From Curtobacterium sp. L6-1 (GTDB taxonomy: Bacteria > Actinomycetota > Actinomycetes > Actinomycetales > Microbacteriaceae), in contig NZ_CP076544.1 of assembly GCF_018885305.1 (NCBI RefSeq), positions 1,984,001-2,048,000 on the forward strand: 64,000 nucleotides of DNA. Direction: 5' to 3'. Position 1 is the first letter of the stretch, and each line of letters starts with the position of its first letter. The notes beneath the pieces are model-generated. The model made no database searches. It was not told the origin of the DNA and was given only the letters and a program-made list of their open reading frames with translations. Positions 37,245-45,285 of this stretch are shown here, in pieces. The position numbers and the translations under genes are program-made.

Positions 37245-38357
37245 CTACGGCATCGTGGCGTACGAGACGCAGGCGTCGCGGAACATGCCGAGCGTCTCGT
37301 CCGTCGTGGACGCGAACGCCGAGACCCGCACCTCGCCGAGACGCGCCGTCGCGGTGACGCCGTGGTTGTGCAGCGCGGCGCTGAGTGCGGTGAGCCGTCC
37401 CTGCGCGGGACGGAGCACGACGATGCCGGCTCGCTCCCGAGGGTCCCGGCTCGAGGTGACGGCCAGGCCGAACTCGTCCGCGATCGCCGTGATCCGCTCG
37501 ACCCGGTCGGCGACGCGCGCCTGCACCGTGCCGACCCCGACGGCCGTGAGGCGTTCGAGCGAGACGGCGAGGCGGGCCTGGGCGACGGGGTCGATCCGCG
37601 TCATCGTGAAGGCCGCGGCCCCCGGGCGGACGCTGGGCACCTCGGTCGGCCAGCCCGTCGTGCCGTGTGGTCCGGAGAGCGCCGGCTTGATGCGCTCGAG
37701 CGCCCGGTCGCTGAACGACACGAACCCGGTGCCCCACCCGGCGTGCAGCCACTTCTGGCCGCCGGTGGCGACGACGTCCGCCACCTCGTACGGGGCGTCC
37801 ACGACGCCGAAGCCCTGGATGGCGTCGACGATGAGCAGGCGGTCGCCGATGACCTCGCGCACGGCGGCCAGGTCGACGAGGTAACCGGTGCGCCAGTCGA
37901 CGAGCGACAGCGCGACCGCGGTGACGTCGTCGGTCAGGCGCTCGCGGATGCGGTCCGCCGTGAGCCACCCGGCACCGGACTCGATGACGACGGGCTGCAC
38001 CCGCCCGCCGGTGGCCGAGGCGGCGCTGGCCAGGGCGAGCGGCAGCGACGGGTACTCGTCGGCGGCGACGAGGACCCCGCCGGTCAGACCGAAGGCGGTG
38101 TGCAGGAGACCGGGCGTGGTGGCGGTCTGCGAGACGACCTGGTCCTCGCGCCGGCGGACGAGGCGGGCGGCGACGGCGCGGACCCGGGCGTCCTGCTCGT
38201 CCAGCGTCTCCACGGCGCCGAAGCGCATGCGCTCCTGGATGTGTCCGAGGACGCGCTGTTCCTCGAGGACGGCGGTCTGCACGGGGCCGAAGGCCGCGTG
38301 GTCGAGGTAGCCGGGCTCCTCGGCGAAGCCGGCGACGTACTCGTCGATCGTGGTCAC
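37245..38357 (-). CDS. Class V aminotransferase (cysteine desulfurase-like)
   Basis: A 370-aa PLP enzyme of the class V group (isopenicillin N epimerase/NifS-like). YLDHAAFGPVQ begins the fold, LLIVDAIQGFGVVD holds the PLP-binding Asp, and GGQKWLHAGWGTGF the PLP lysine. It lacks the catalytic Cys loop of typical desulfurases, so it may be a kynureninase-like or epimerase-like enzyme. GTG 38357 has AGAGGTG upstream. The gene end borders the repeat cluster. Confidence 0.88.
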   Translation of the reverse strand: MTTIDEYVAGFAEEPGYLDHAAFGPVQTAVLEEQRVLGHIQERMRFGAVETLDEQDARVRAVAARLVRRREDQVVSQTATTPGLLHTAFGLTGGVLVAADEYPSLPLALASAASATGGRVQPVVIESGAGWLTADRIRERLTDDVTAVALSLVDWRTGYLVDLAAVREVIGDRLLIVDAIQGFGVVDAPYEVADVVATGGQKWLHAGWGTGFVSFSDRALERIKPALSGPHGTTGWPTEVPSVRPGAAAFTMTRIDPVAQARLAVSLERLTAVGVGTVQARVADRVERITAIADEFGLAVTSSRDPRERAGIVVLRPAQGRLTALSAALHNHGVTATARLGEVRVSAFASTTDETLGMFRDACVSYATMP

Positions 38358-38485
38358 GGGGGTGCACCTCTCAGTGGGCAGAACCCTGTGAGCCTACTGG
38401 GACCGGAAGAAGCGGTCGAATGCAGTCCGCGGAACGCCAGACCTGCTGCCCAGTCCTGACGGGGCCTCAGCTCCTGTACGGCTGC

Positions 38486-39271
38486 TCAGCCGCCGAACCG
38501 ACGGGACCGCAGCCCGAAGTCACGGACCGCGCGGAGGAAGTCGACCTCGCGCAGGTCCGGGTAGAAGGCCTCGACGAAGTAGAACTCGCTGTGCGCGCTC
38601 TGCCAGAGCAGGAAGTCCGACAGCCGCTGCTCCCCCGACGTGCGGATCATGAGGTCCGGGTCCGGCTGCCCCTGCGTGTACAGGTGGTCGCCGATGAGCT
38701 CGGGGGTGAGGACCTCGGCCAGGGTGTCGAGCGTGCCGCCGCCCTCGCCGTGCGTCCGGACGATGCTCCGCATGGCGTCCGCGATCTCCCGCCGGCCGCC
38801 GTAGCCCACCGCCAGGTTGATGTGCAGCCCGGTGTGGTCCGCCGTGCGCTCCTCAGCCTCCTGCAGGGCCGACACGAGCTCCGGGGGCAGGCCGTCGTTG
38901 GAACCGACGTGCTGCACCCGCCACGTGCGGTGCTGCGACAGGCTGCGGGCCAGGTCACCGATGATCCCGACGAGCTGCTCGAGCTCCTCGCCACCTCGGC
39001 CGGTCAGGTTGTCGGCCGACAACAGGTAGAGCGTGACGACCTGGATGTCGAGGTCCTCGCACCAGGTCAGGAACTCGGGGATCTTCGCCGCGCCGGCTCG
39101 GTGACCGTGCGCCGCGGTCTCGAGGCCGAGCTGCCGCGCCCACCGCCGGTTCCCGTCGACGATCATCGCCACGTGCCGGGGCTTCTGCGCACCCTCGATC
39201 TCCCGACGGATGCGCTTCTGGTACGCGCGGTAGAGGATCCCGCGTCCCGCCCATCCCAGCTTGCCCGTCAC
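38486..39271 (-). CDS. uppS: Isoprenyl (polyprenyl diphosphate) synthase, cis type
   Basis: A 261-aa cis-prenyltransferase building the lipid carrier for cell wall synthesis. MIVDGNRRWAR holds the catalytic Asp, with AVGYGGRREIADA and LMIRTSGEQRLSDF downstream. I choose GTG 39271: TACAGT ends 6 nt upstream, a leaderless start; TTG 39289 in frame is the alternative. Divergent from trhA, as in mycobacteria where uppS and hlyIII are neighbours. Confidence 0.95.
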   Translation of the reverse strand: MTGKLGWAGRGILYRAYQKRIRREIEGAQKPRHVAMIVDGNRRWARQLGLETAAHGHRAGAAKIPEFLTWCEDLDIQVVTLYLLSADNLTGRGGEELEQLVGIIGDLARSLSQHRTWRVQHVGSNDGLPPELVSALQEAEERTADHTGLHINLAVGYGGRREIADAMRSIVRTHGEGGGTLDTLAEVLTPELIGDHLYTQGQPDPDLMIRTSGEQRLSDFLLWQSAHSEFYFVEAFYPDLREVDFLRAVRDFGLRSRRFGG

Positions 39272-39346
39272 GCGTCGACTGTAGTGCAACCGCCCCTCGG
39301 GAGGACTCCCAGCCGCCGTGCCGTCCCCGGGTCGTAGCGTCGGGGC

Positions 39347-40054
39347 ATGCAGTCAGACCAGGAGGCGCCCGCCCTCCCCCACGTGCCCTTCTCGGAGGAG
39401 GCCGCGACCAGCCCCGACGCCCCGCGGCCGGCCTGGCGCGGGTGGATACACGCCGGCACGTTCCCGTTCGCCGTCGCGATGGGCATCGTGCTCATCTGCC
39501 TGGCGGCCACGCCCGCTGCGAAGGCGGCGAGCGCCGTCTTCATGGCGACCTCGATGGTCATGTTCGGTGTCTCGGCGACCTACCACCGGTTCCCGTGGGG
39601 CCCCGTCGTGAAGCGCGTGCTGAAGCGCATCGACCACACGAACATCTTCCTGCTCATCGCCGGCACGTACACGCCGGTGGCCGTCTGCGCGCTGCCGCAC
39701 ACGCTCATGGTGATCGTCCTGTGGGTGATGTGGACCGGCGCCCTGCTCGGTGTCGCGTTCCGCGTCTTCTGGATCAACGCCCCGCGCTGGCTGTACGTCC
39801 CGCTCTACCTGGCGCTCGGTTGCGCGGCGTTCCTGATCCTGCCGCAACTGTTCTCGGCGAGTGTCCCGATGACGGTGCTCGTCCTCGCCGGCGGCGTCGC
39901 GTACATCCTCGGCGCCGCGGTCTACGGCTTCAAGCGTCCCGACCCGTCGCCGACCTTCTTCGGCTTCCACGAGGTCTTCCACGCCCTCACGGTCGTCGCG
40001 TTCGCCGCACAGTGGGCGGGCATCCTCGTCGTCGCCCTCGACCCGGTGCGCTGA
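39347..40054 (+). CDS. trhA: Hemolysin III/TrhA family membrane protein
   Basis: A 235-aa protein with seven membrane helices and PAQR-family residues: SATYHRFPW, DHTNIFLLIAGTYTP and GFHEVFHALTVVAF, which place Ser/His/Asp as a presumed metal site. Bacterial members affect membrane fluidity or lipid metabolism; a haemolytic role is not shown. TAGCGT ends 6 nt before the ATG. Convergent with the downstream small gene across a 40-bp palindrome. Confidence 0.94.
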   Translation: MQSDQEAPALPHVPFSEEAATSPDAPRPAWRGWIHAGTFPFAVAMGIVLICLAATPAAKAASAVFMATSMVMFGVSATYHRFPWGPVVKRVLKRIDHTNIFLLIAGTYTPVAVCALPHTLMVIVLWVMWTGALLGVAFRVFWINAPRWLYVPLYLALGCAAFLILPQLFSASVPMTVLVLAGGVAYILGAAVYGFKRPDPSPTFFGFHEVFHALTVVAFAAQWAGILVVALDPVR

Positions 40055-40120
40055 CGCCGCACGTCGGGCCACCGCGGCCACCGGGACGCGTCCCGGGGCG
40101 GCAGACGCTCCCACAGAACC

Positions 40121-40160
40121 GACGGGAGGCCCGTCACCAGCTGGTGACGGGCCTCCCGTC
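40121..40160. terminator. 40-bp perfect palindrome terminator (GGGAGGCCCG family)
   Basis: GACGGGAGGCCCGTCACCAG followed by its exact reverse complement, between convergent trhA and the small mca-linked gene. Confidence 0.8.
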
Positions 40161-40177
40161 CGTTCCGTGCCCGGCCG

Positions 40178-40528
40178 TCAGCCGCGTTCGGTGTCGTCCC
40201 CGACGTCGGCCCGGCCGTCCTCGGCCGCCCGCCGCGACGGCTCGTCGGTGACCGGTGCACCTGCGGTCGGTCCGTCTGCGGCGGGAGCGCCTTCGGCCGG
40301 TGCGTCTGCACGGTCCCCGGCGACCTCGGCCTCGAGGCGCTCGCGCACCTCGGCCCGGTACCGCGTCCGTCGGATGCGCCGGGTCATGTCGACCACGAGC
40401 AGGATCGTCACGACGGCGACGAGCGCGATGGCGACGAAGCCGGCGACGCCCGGGGTGACGTCCACGTCGGGGACGCCGCTCGGGCTCGGGCTGGGGGTGG
40501 CGGCCAGTACCGCGGCGATGGTGCTCAC
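40178..40528 (-). CDS. Small membrane protein downstream of mca
   Basis: 116 aa; GTG 40528 overlaps the mca stop as GTGA. One membrane helix (GFVAIALVAVVTILLVVDMT) follows a short Pro/Ser external segment and precedes a basic stretch (RRIRRTRYRAEVRERLE) and an acidic, disordered tail. A small membrane protein in the same place next to mca is known in mycobacteria (Rv1083). Function unknown; a link to mycothiol is only from position. Confidence 0.8.
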   Translation of the reverse strand: MSTIAAVLAATPSPSPSGVPDVDVTPGVAGFVAIALVAVVTILLVVDMTRRIRRTRYRAEVRERLEAEVAGDRADAPAEGAPAADGPTAGAPVTDEPSRRAAEDGRADVGDDTERG

Positions 40529-41415
40529 GCGTGTGCGTCCTCTTCGGATGGGATCCCTGCGAACAGGTCGGACTCGGGGAGCTCGGTGGGCACACGGGCC
40601 TCGACGAGCTGGTAGTCCTCGGTCGGCCAGACCTCGGCGAGCAGGTCGTTCGGCCAGTAGAAGAACGGGCTGTCCGGCGGCACCTGGCTGGCGTGCGCCC
40701 GGAGTGCGGCGTCCCGCGCGTCGAAGTACTCGTGCACGTCGACGTGCGTCGTGGCGAGGTCGGGTCGGTCCGCGAACCGGGCGACCCACTCCCCGAGCTG
40801 CTCGACGAGCGGGCTCTCCGGGTCGCGCTCGCGCAGGGCGTCGTAGAAGGCCGAGAAGCGCCGGGGGTTCATCGTCCGCTCGTAGTACAGCTTCGACACC
40901 GACCAGGCGGGTCCGGCCTGGGGGAACTGCTCCGGGTCGGCTGCGGCGTGCCACGCTGCGACCGAGACCTCGTGCGTCCGGATGTGGTCGGGGTGCGGGT
41001 AGCCGCCGTTCTCGTCGTAGGTGACGAGGACGTGCGGCCGGAAGCGCCGGACGACCCGGACGAGCGCCTCGGTGCTGAACGGGAGCGGCACCGTCGCGAA
41101 GGTCCCCGGACGGACGGTCTCGCCCTGCTCCGTGTCGGGCAGCCCGGAGTCGTGGTAGCCGAGCCACAGGTGCTCGATGCCCAGGGCTGCCTGTGCCGCG
41201 GCCATCTCGGTCCGGCGGAACCCGGCCATGTCGCGGTGCGCCCGGGCCTTCGCGGCGTCCGGCAGCTGCTCGTTGAGGATGTCCCCGGCCTCGCCACCCG
41301 TGCACGAGACGACGAGGACCTCGGCGCCGTCGGCCACGTACTTCGCCGAGGTGGCCGCTCCCTTGCTCGACTCGTCGTCGGGGTGGGCGTGCACGGCCAG
41401 CAGGCGATGGGGCAC
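40525..41415 (-). CDS. mca: Mycothiol S-conjugate amidase
   Basis: A 296-aa zinc amidase of the LmbE family that cleaves mycothiol conjugates of toxins so the mercapturic acid can leave the cell. Zinc and catalytic residues are in VHAHPDDESSKGA and YDENGGYPHPDHIRTHE. The SSKG lysine separates Mca from MshB. The GTG start has AGGAGGAA 5 nt upstream. Divergent from DUF4307-greA, an actinobacterial gene order. Confidence 0.95.
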   Translation of the reverse strand: MPHRLLAVHAHPDDESSKGAATSAKYVADGAEVLVVSCTGGEAGDILNEQLPDAAKARAHRDMAGFRRTEMAAAQAALGIEHLWLGYHDSGLPDTEQGETVRPGTFATVPLPFSTEALVRVVRRFRPHVLVTYDENGGYPHPDHIRTHEVSVAAWHAAADPEQFPQAGPAWSVSKLYYERTMNPRRFSAFYDALRERDPESPLVEQLGEWVARFADRPDLATTHVDVHEYFDARDAALRAHASQVPPDSPFFYWPNDLLAEVWPTEDYQLVEARVPTELPESDLFAGIPSEEDAHA

Positions 41416-41578
41416 GGCGTTCCTCCTGGGCTCAGGGACACGGGGAGACCGGCGCGGAGCCGGTCTGCGGGACGACCGACGCTGGGGCGGCCGACACGGG
41501 TGCCGGACGGGCGCGGGCGTGCACGTGCCACACCGGTCGCGGGTGGCGCACGGCGAGCGTGAACTACCCTGGGATCAG

Positions 41579-41584
41579 GATAAT
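41579..41584 (+). promoter_or_regulatory. Near-consensus -10 box of the DUF4307 gene
   Basis: GATAAT, unusual in a GC-rich region. Initiation near 41591 would be downstream of the only in-frame GTG (41543), which bears on the choice of start codon. No clear -35. Confidence 0.5.
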
Positions 41585-41602
41585 CACCCCGGGAGCCCCG
41601 AA

Positions 41603-42079
41603 CTGTCCGATCAGCACCACACCCCAGCAGGCGCGGCCGCAGCAGCCGGTCCCGCGGCGCTCGACGACCGGGCGGCGCCCGACGCGCAGGCCGCGCTCGA
41701 CGCGCGATACGGCCGGAACGCGGACACCCGCCGTCGCGGGAAGCTGCTGGCCGTCGTCATCGCCGTCGCGATCGCGGTCGTCTTCGCCGTCTGGGTGATC
41801 TGGGCGGGCCCCGGCCAGACCGACCACGGGCTGGACACCGACGACGTCGGGTACGAGGTCGTGTCGGACCACAGCGTCGTCGTGCACACCCAGGTCGCCG
41901 TCGACCCGGGCACCACCGTCGAGTGCGCGGTGCAGGCGCTGGACAAGTCGTACACGATCGTCGGGTGGCGGGTCGTGACCCTGCCGGCCGAAGAGCAGCG
42001 CAGCCGGTCGATCTCGACGCCCGTGAACACCACGACCCGCGCCGTCACCGGGTTGATCCACTCGTGCTGGGTTCCCTAG
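41603..42079 (+). CDS. DUF4307 membrane protein, probable CTG start
   Basis: A protein of about 158 aa: an Ala/Gln-rich cytoplasmic part, one helix (LLAVVIAVAIAVVFAVWVIW) and an external DUF4307 domain (DVGYEVVSDHSVVVHTQV; ITVGWRVVTLP-like VGWRVVTLP). The family lies between mca and greA in actinobacteria; function unknown. No ATG, GTG or TTG fits: CTG 41603 has GGGAG 7 nt upstream and gives the SDQHH start, while the only upstream GTG (41543) precedes the likely transcription start. A GTG start would make 178 aa. Confidence 0.78.
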   Translation: MSDQHHTPAGAAAAAGPAALDDRAAPDAQAALDARYGRNADTRRRGKLLAVVIAVAIAVVFAVWVIWAGPGQTDHGLDTDDVGYEVVSDHSVVVHTQVAVDPGTTVECAVQALDKSYTIVGWRVVTLPAEEQRSRSISTPVNTTTRAVTGLIHSCWVP

Positions 42080-42098
42080 ACTGCTCGGAATCACGATT

Positions 42099-42130
42099 CG
42101 AGACCGGCCGCCGGCCGGTCTCGATTCTTT
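42099..42130 (+). terminator. Rho-independent terminator before greA
   Basis: CGAGACCGGCC, a 3-nt loop, and GGCCGGTCTCG, followed by ATTCTTTT. This is the only hairpin here with a clear T-tract. It separates the DUF4307 gene from greA. Confidence 0.9.
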
Positions 42131-42181
42131 TGCGCCACACGCCGTGACCGGTCTCGACCGTCACGGCCGAAGGGAAACGAC

Positions 42182-42670
42182 ATGAGCAACGACACGCAGG
42201 GCACCTGGCTGACCCAGGAGGCGTTCGACCGTCTCACCGCCGAGCTCGAGCAGCTCACCGGCCCGGCCCGCATCGAGATCGCGAGCCGCATCGAAGCCGC
42301 TCGTGAAGAGGGCGACCTCAAGGAGAACGGTGGCTACCACGCCGCCAAGGACGAGCAGGGCAAGATCGAGGCCCGCATCCGCTCCCTGACGGAGCTCCTC
42401 AAGCACGCCACCGTGACCGAGGCCGAGTTCGACGGCACCGTCGAGCCGGGCACCGTCGTCACCGCCACGATCGCCGGCGACCCGTCGACCTTCCTCGTCG
42501 GCAACCGCGAGATCGTCGCCGAGGGCTCGGACCTCACCGTCTACAGCCCGGTCAGCCCGGTCGGTGCCGCGATCGTCGGCCTCCGCGCCGGTGACTCGAC
42601 GACGTACACGGCACCGAACGGCAAGGAGATCGCCGTCGAGGTGACGAAGGTCGAGCGCTACGAGCCGTAG
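42182..42670 (+). CDS. greA: Transcription elongation factor GreA
   Basis: A 162-aa factor that rescues backtracked RNA polymerase. N-terminal coiled coil with the acidic tip (AREEGDLKENGGYHAAKDEQ) and a C-terminal FKBP-like domain. The ribosome site AAGGGAAA is 4 nt before ATG. The last codons and the stop are part of a 31-bp tandem duplication. Divergent placement from the following minus-strand genes. Confidence 0.96.
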   Translation: MSNDTQGTWLTQEAFDRLTAELEQLTGPARIEIASRIEAAREEGDLKENGGYHAAKDEQGKIEARIRSLTELLKHATVTEAEFDGTVEPGTVVTATIAGDPSTFLVGNREIVAEGSDLTVYSPVSPVGAAIVGLRAGDSTTYTAPNGKEIAVEVTKVERYEP

Positions 42671-42711
42671 CGCCAGCCGGGTCGAGCGCTCCGAGCCGTA
42701 GCGCCAGCCGG
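42650..42711. repeat. 31-bp tandem duplication spanning the greA stop codon
   Basis: Unit 1 (42650-42680) contains the last greA codons and the TAG stop; unit 2 (42681-42711) follows with one mismatch, and 8 nt of a third unit. The second copy is outside the gene. Confidence 0.85.
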
Positions 42712-42764
42712 GTCGAGCCAGGCCGCACCGGCCGGGCCGCACCGGCCGCACCGGCCCCGCCCGG

Positions 42765-43265
42765 TCAGCGTGCCGGCAGCGCGTTCCAGACGTGTGCCCA
42801 GGCCGCCTCGAACGCCACGGCGTCCACCCCGCCGGCCCGCAGGGCGTCCTCGTAGGCCGTGAGCGCGTCGACGGAGGCCGCGAACAGGTCCACGTCACCG
42901 TGCACCTCCGGCCGGCCGTTGCCGTGGAACGTCGTGACGGTGAGCTGCCGGACGAGCGGACGCAGCCGCCGGGTCGCGCGCAGCAGCAGGACGTGCACCA
43001 GCGCGTACAGGCCCAGCCCGACGGCCGCGCCGGCAGCCGGTGCGGACTGCGCCGCGACGGTCACCGCGCCGGCGAGCACCAGTCCGACGAACGGCCAGAC
43101 CCGCACTGCCCGGAGCAGCATCCCCTCGCGCCGGTCCGTTCCGGGAGCGTGCACGACGAGCGTCCGGGTCGCCCACATCGTGCGACCGACCGGGCGGACG
43201 TCGAGCCGACCCCAGCGGTGCGGGCCGTCGACGATCCTGGTGCGCACCGTGCCGACGAGGGTCAT
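42765..43265 (-). CDS. Hypothetical membrane protein (166 aa)
   Basis: ATG 43265 overlaps the stop of the upstream gene (ATGA). The product has two membrane helices (near VWPFVGLVLAGAVTVAAQ and AVGLGLYALVHVLLL), with a beta-like N-terminal part (RTRIVDGPHRWGRLDVRP) and a C-terminal helical domain (FAASVDALTAYEDALRAGG). I do not recognise the family. The operon with the next gene suggests a shared role. Confidence 0.7.
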   Translation of the reverse strand: MTLVGTVRTRIVDGPHRWGRLDVRPVGRTMWATRTLVVHAPGTDRREGMLLRAVRVWPFVGLVLAGAVTVAAQSAPAAGAAVGLGLYALVHVLLLRATRRLRPLVRQLTVTTFHGNGRPEVHGDVDLFAASVDALTAYEDALRAGGVDAVAFEAAWAHVWNALPAR

Positions 43266-43756
43266 CGCGTCGCCCCGGACAGCGGGACGGCCGCCACGAC
43301 CTCGCGGTGGGTCAGCGCCCGGCGGCACGGGAAGCACACCAGGTCGCCGACCCGCACGTCACCCGGCACGACGACCGCGTCGCTCCCCACCCGGGCGGCG
43401 GTGCGCGGCGCCGTGGTCCGTCGGCCGATGAGCCGTGCCTCGTCGAGGACGGCGCAGTCGGGCAGCACGGCGTCGAGCTCCAGCGCGATGCCCGCCGGCG
43501 TGCGCTCGACGGCCGTCACCGCGGCGACCGCGACGCTCATCGCCCGCGGTGTCCAGTCGCGGGGCCGGTAGCGGGGCGGTGCCTCCTCGGCCGTGTGCAC
43601 GCACGGGGTGCCGGCGACCTCGGCGAGGCGGGACATCGACACCGCGCTGACCCGGAGGTCGTCGGTCGTGGGCTCGGTGTGCGCCGGCCAGGCGGTCGCG
43701 TCGAGGGGGTCGGGGATCGAGGCGCGGAGCGACGGGAGGATCGCGGTGAGGGTCAT
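43262..43756 (-). CDS. Hypothetical protein (164 aa)
   Basis: First gene of a two-gene operon with the membrane protein above. ATG 43756 has GAGG 9 nt upstream; ATG 43771 is in frame too. The product is soluble, with two Cys (TPCVHTAEEAP and VCFPCRRAL); the CFPC pair could bind a metal or thiols. The middle part (AMSVAVAAVTAVERTPAGI) is beta-rich. No family recognised. Confidence 0.6.
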   Translation of the reverse strand: MTLTAILPSLRASIPDPLDATAWPAHTEPTTDDLRVSAVSMSRLAEVAGTPCVHTAEEAPPRYRPRDWTPRAMSVAVAAVTAVERTPAGIALELDAVLPDCAVLDEARLIGRRTTAPRTAARVGSDAVVVPGDVRVGDLVCFPCRRALTHREVVAAVPLSGATR

Positions 43757-43872
43757 GCGGACGAGCCTCACGCCGTGGTCGGCGCTGCGCGACGGTCCTC
43801 ACGGGTCGCTGACGGCGGGGACCGCGATCCGTGCGCGGCGCTGATGCACCGGCCGGGAGGCCCGTGGCGCGC

Positions 43873-43990
43873 CCGGTACGGCGGGTGCGTCCGGCGGGGG
43901 CGGTGCGTCCGGTGCGTCTTGCGGGCACGGTGCGTCCGGCGGGCGCGTCAGACGCGTGCGGCGGGCGCGTCTGGCGCGTCCGGCGGCCCG
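43873..43990. repeat. GCGTCC-rich low-complexity gap
   Basis: Imperfect repeats of TGCGTCCGGCGGG and close variants fill the gap between the operon above and the ilvA end. A GGGAGGCCCG half-site lies just before it (43853). No gene. Confidence 0.45.
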
Positions 43991-43994
43991 CCGG

Positions 43995-45239
43995 TCAGTG
44001 CGTGAGCTGCTCCGGGCGGAAGCCGGCCTCCTGCAGGCGTGCCATGACCTCGTCCGCGTGGTCCGGGCCCCGCGCCTCGATCGAGAGGTCGAGCGCGACC
44101 TCGTTGATGACGACGCCCTGGCCGTGCCGGGTGTGCAGGACCTCGACGACGTTCGCACCGGCGTCCGAGATGATCTGCGAGACGCGGGCGAGCTGCCCCG
44201 GGCGGTCGGGCAGCATGATCCGGATGCCGATGTAGCGCGAGGCGGCCACGAGACCGCGCGTGATGATCCGCTCCATCATGAGCGGGTCGATGTTCCCCCC
44301 GCTGAGGAGCACGACCGTCCGGCCCGTGTCGTGCACGGCACCGGCCATGATCGCGGCGACGCCGACGGCTCCCGCGGCCTCGACCACGAGCTTGGCCCGT
44401 TCGAGCAGCACCAGGAGCGCACGGGCGACGTCGTCGTCCGACACCGTCACGATCTCGTCGACCAGGTCACGGATGATCGGGAAGTTCATGTCGCCCGGGC
44501 GGGCGACCGCGATGCCGTCCGCGATCGTCGGCGAGGTCGTGATCGTCACCGGCTCGCCCGCCGAGATGGACGACGGGTAGGCGGCGGCGTTCTCGGCCTG
44601 CACACCGATGATCCGGATGTCCCGGCCGAGGCGTTCGGCCATGCCCTTCACGGCGATCGCGATGCCGGAGATGACGCCGCCGCCGCCGATCGGCACGACG
44701 ACGGTGTCGACGTCGGGCACCTGGTCGACGATCTCGAGCCCGAGCGTGCCCTGGCCGGCGATCACGGCGGGGTGGTCGAACGGCGGGATGAAGACCGCAC
44801 CGGTCCGGGTGGCGAAGTCCTTCGCGGCGGACAGCGCCTCCTCGACAGAGTGGCCGCGCAGGACGACGTCCGCGCCGTACCGCCGGGTGGCCTGCAGCTT
44901 GGGCAGCGCGACGCCGACCGGGGTGAAGATCGTCGCCGGGATGCCGAGCTCACGGGCCGCGAACGCCACCCCCTGCGCGTGGTTGCCGGCGCTCGCGGCG
45001 ACGACACCGGCCTGGCGCTGCTCGGCGGTCAGGGTCGACAGCCGGTTGTAGGCGCCGCGGACCTTGTACGCGCCGGTGCGCTGCAGGTTCTCGCACTTCA
45101 GGTGCACCGGGGAGCCGAGCAGGCCCTCGAGGAACTTCGACGTCTCCATCGGCGTCACCCGGGCCACACCGGCGATCGTCTCGCGAGCTGCCTCGATGTC
45201 GGCGAGCGTCGGGATCGGGGGTGCGGTCGTGTCGGTCAC
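43995..45239 (-). CDS. ilvA: Threonine ammonia-lyase (biosynthetic type, with ACT domain)
   Basis: A 414-aa PLP enzyme making 2-oxobutanoate from threonine for isoleucine synthesis. The PLP lysine lies in RTGAYKVRGAYNRL, the glycine loop in VVPIGGGGVISG, and LLSGGNIDP contacts the cofactor. A C-terminal ACT domain (GIRIMLPDRPGQLARVSQI) allows feedback control; one ACT domain, as in the shorter form. GTG 45239 is 6 nt after GATGAT, a weak -10. Confidence 0.92.
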   Translation of the reverse strand: MTDTTAPPIPTLADIEAARETIAGVARVTPMETSKFLEGLLGSPVHLKCENLQRTGAYKVRGAYNRLSTLTAEQRQAGVVAASAGNHAQGVAFAARELGIPATIFTPVGVALPKLQATRRYGADVVLRGHSVEEALSAAKDFATRTGAVFIPPFDHPAVIAGQGTLGLEIVDQVPDVDTVVVPIGGGGVISGIAIAVKGMAERLGRDIRIIGVQAENAAAYPSSISAGEPVTITTSPTIADGIAVARPGDMNFPIIRDLVDEIVTVSDDDVARALLVLLERAKLVVEAAGAVGVAAIMAGAVHDTGRTVVLLSGGNIDPLMMERIITRGLVAASRYIGIRIMLPDRPGQLARVSQIISDAGANVVEVLHTRHGQGVVINEVALDLSIEARGPDHADEVMARLQEAGFRPEQLTH

Positions 45240-45285
45240 CGTCCCATCATCGTCGGTCACCGGTCGCTCTGCTGCCACGTGACGC

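Noticed and set aside
36826..38367. A 513-codon frame across the repeat cluster and the aminotransferase gene
   Set aside because: It is a shadow of the aminotransferase gene extended through GC-rich repeats.
40121..40160. Phage attachment site or IS end
   Set aside because: No integrase, transposase or target duplication is nearby; the same arms recur at unrelated gene ends.
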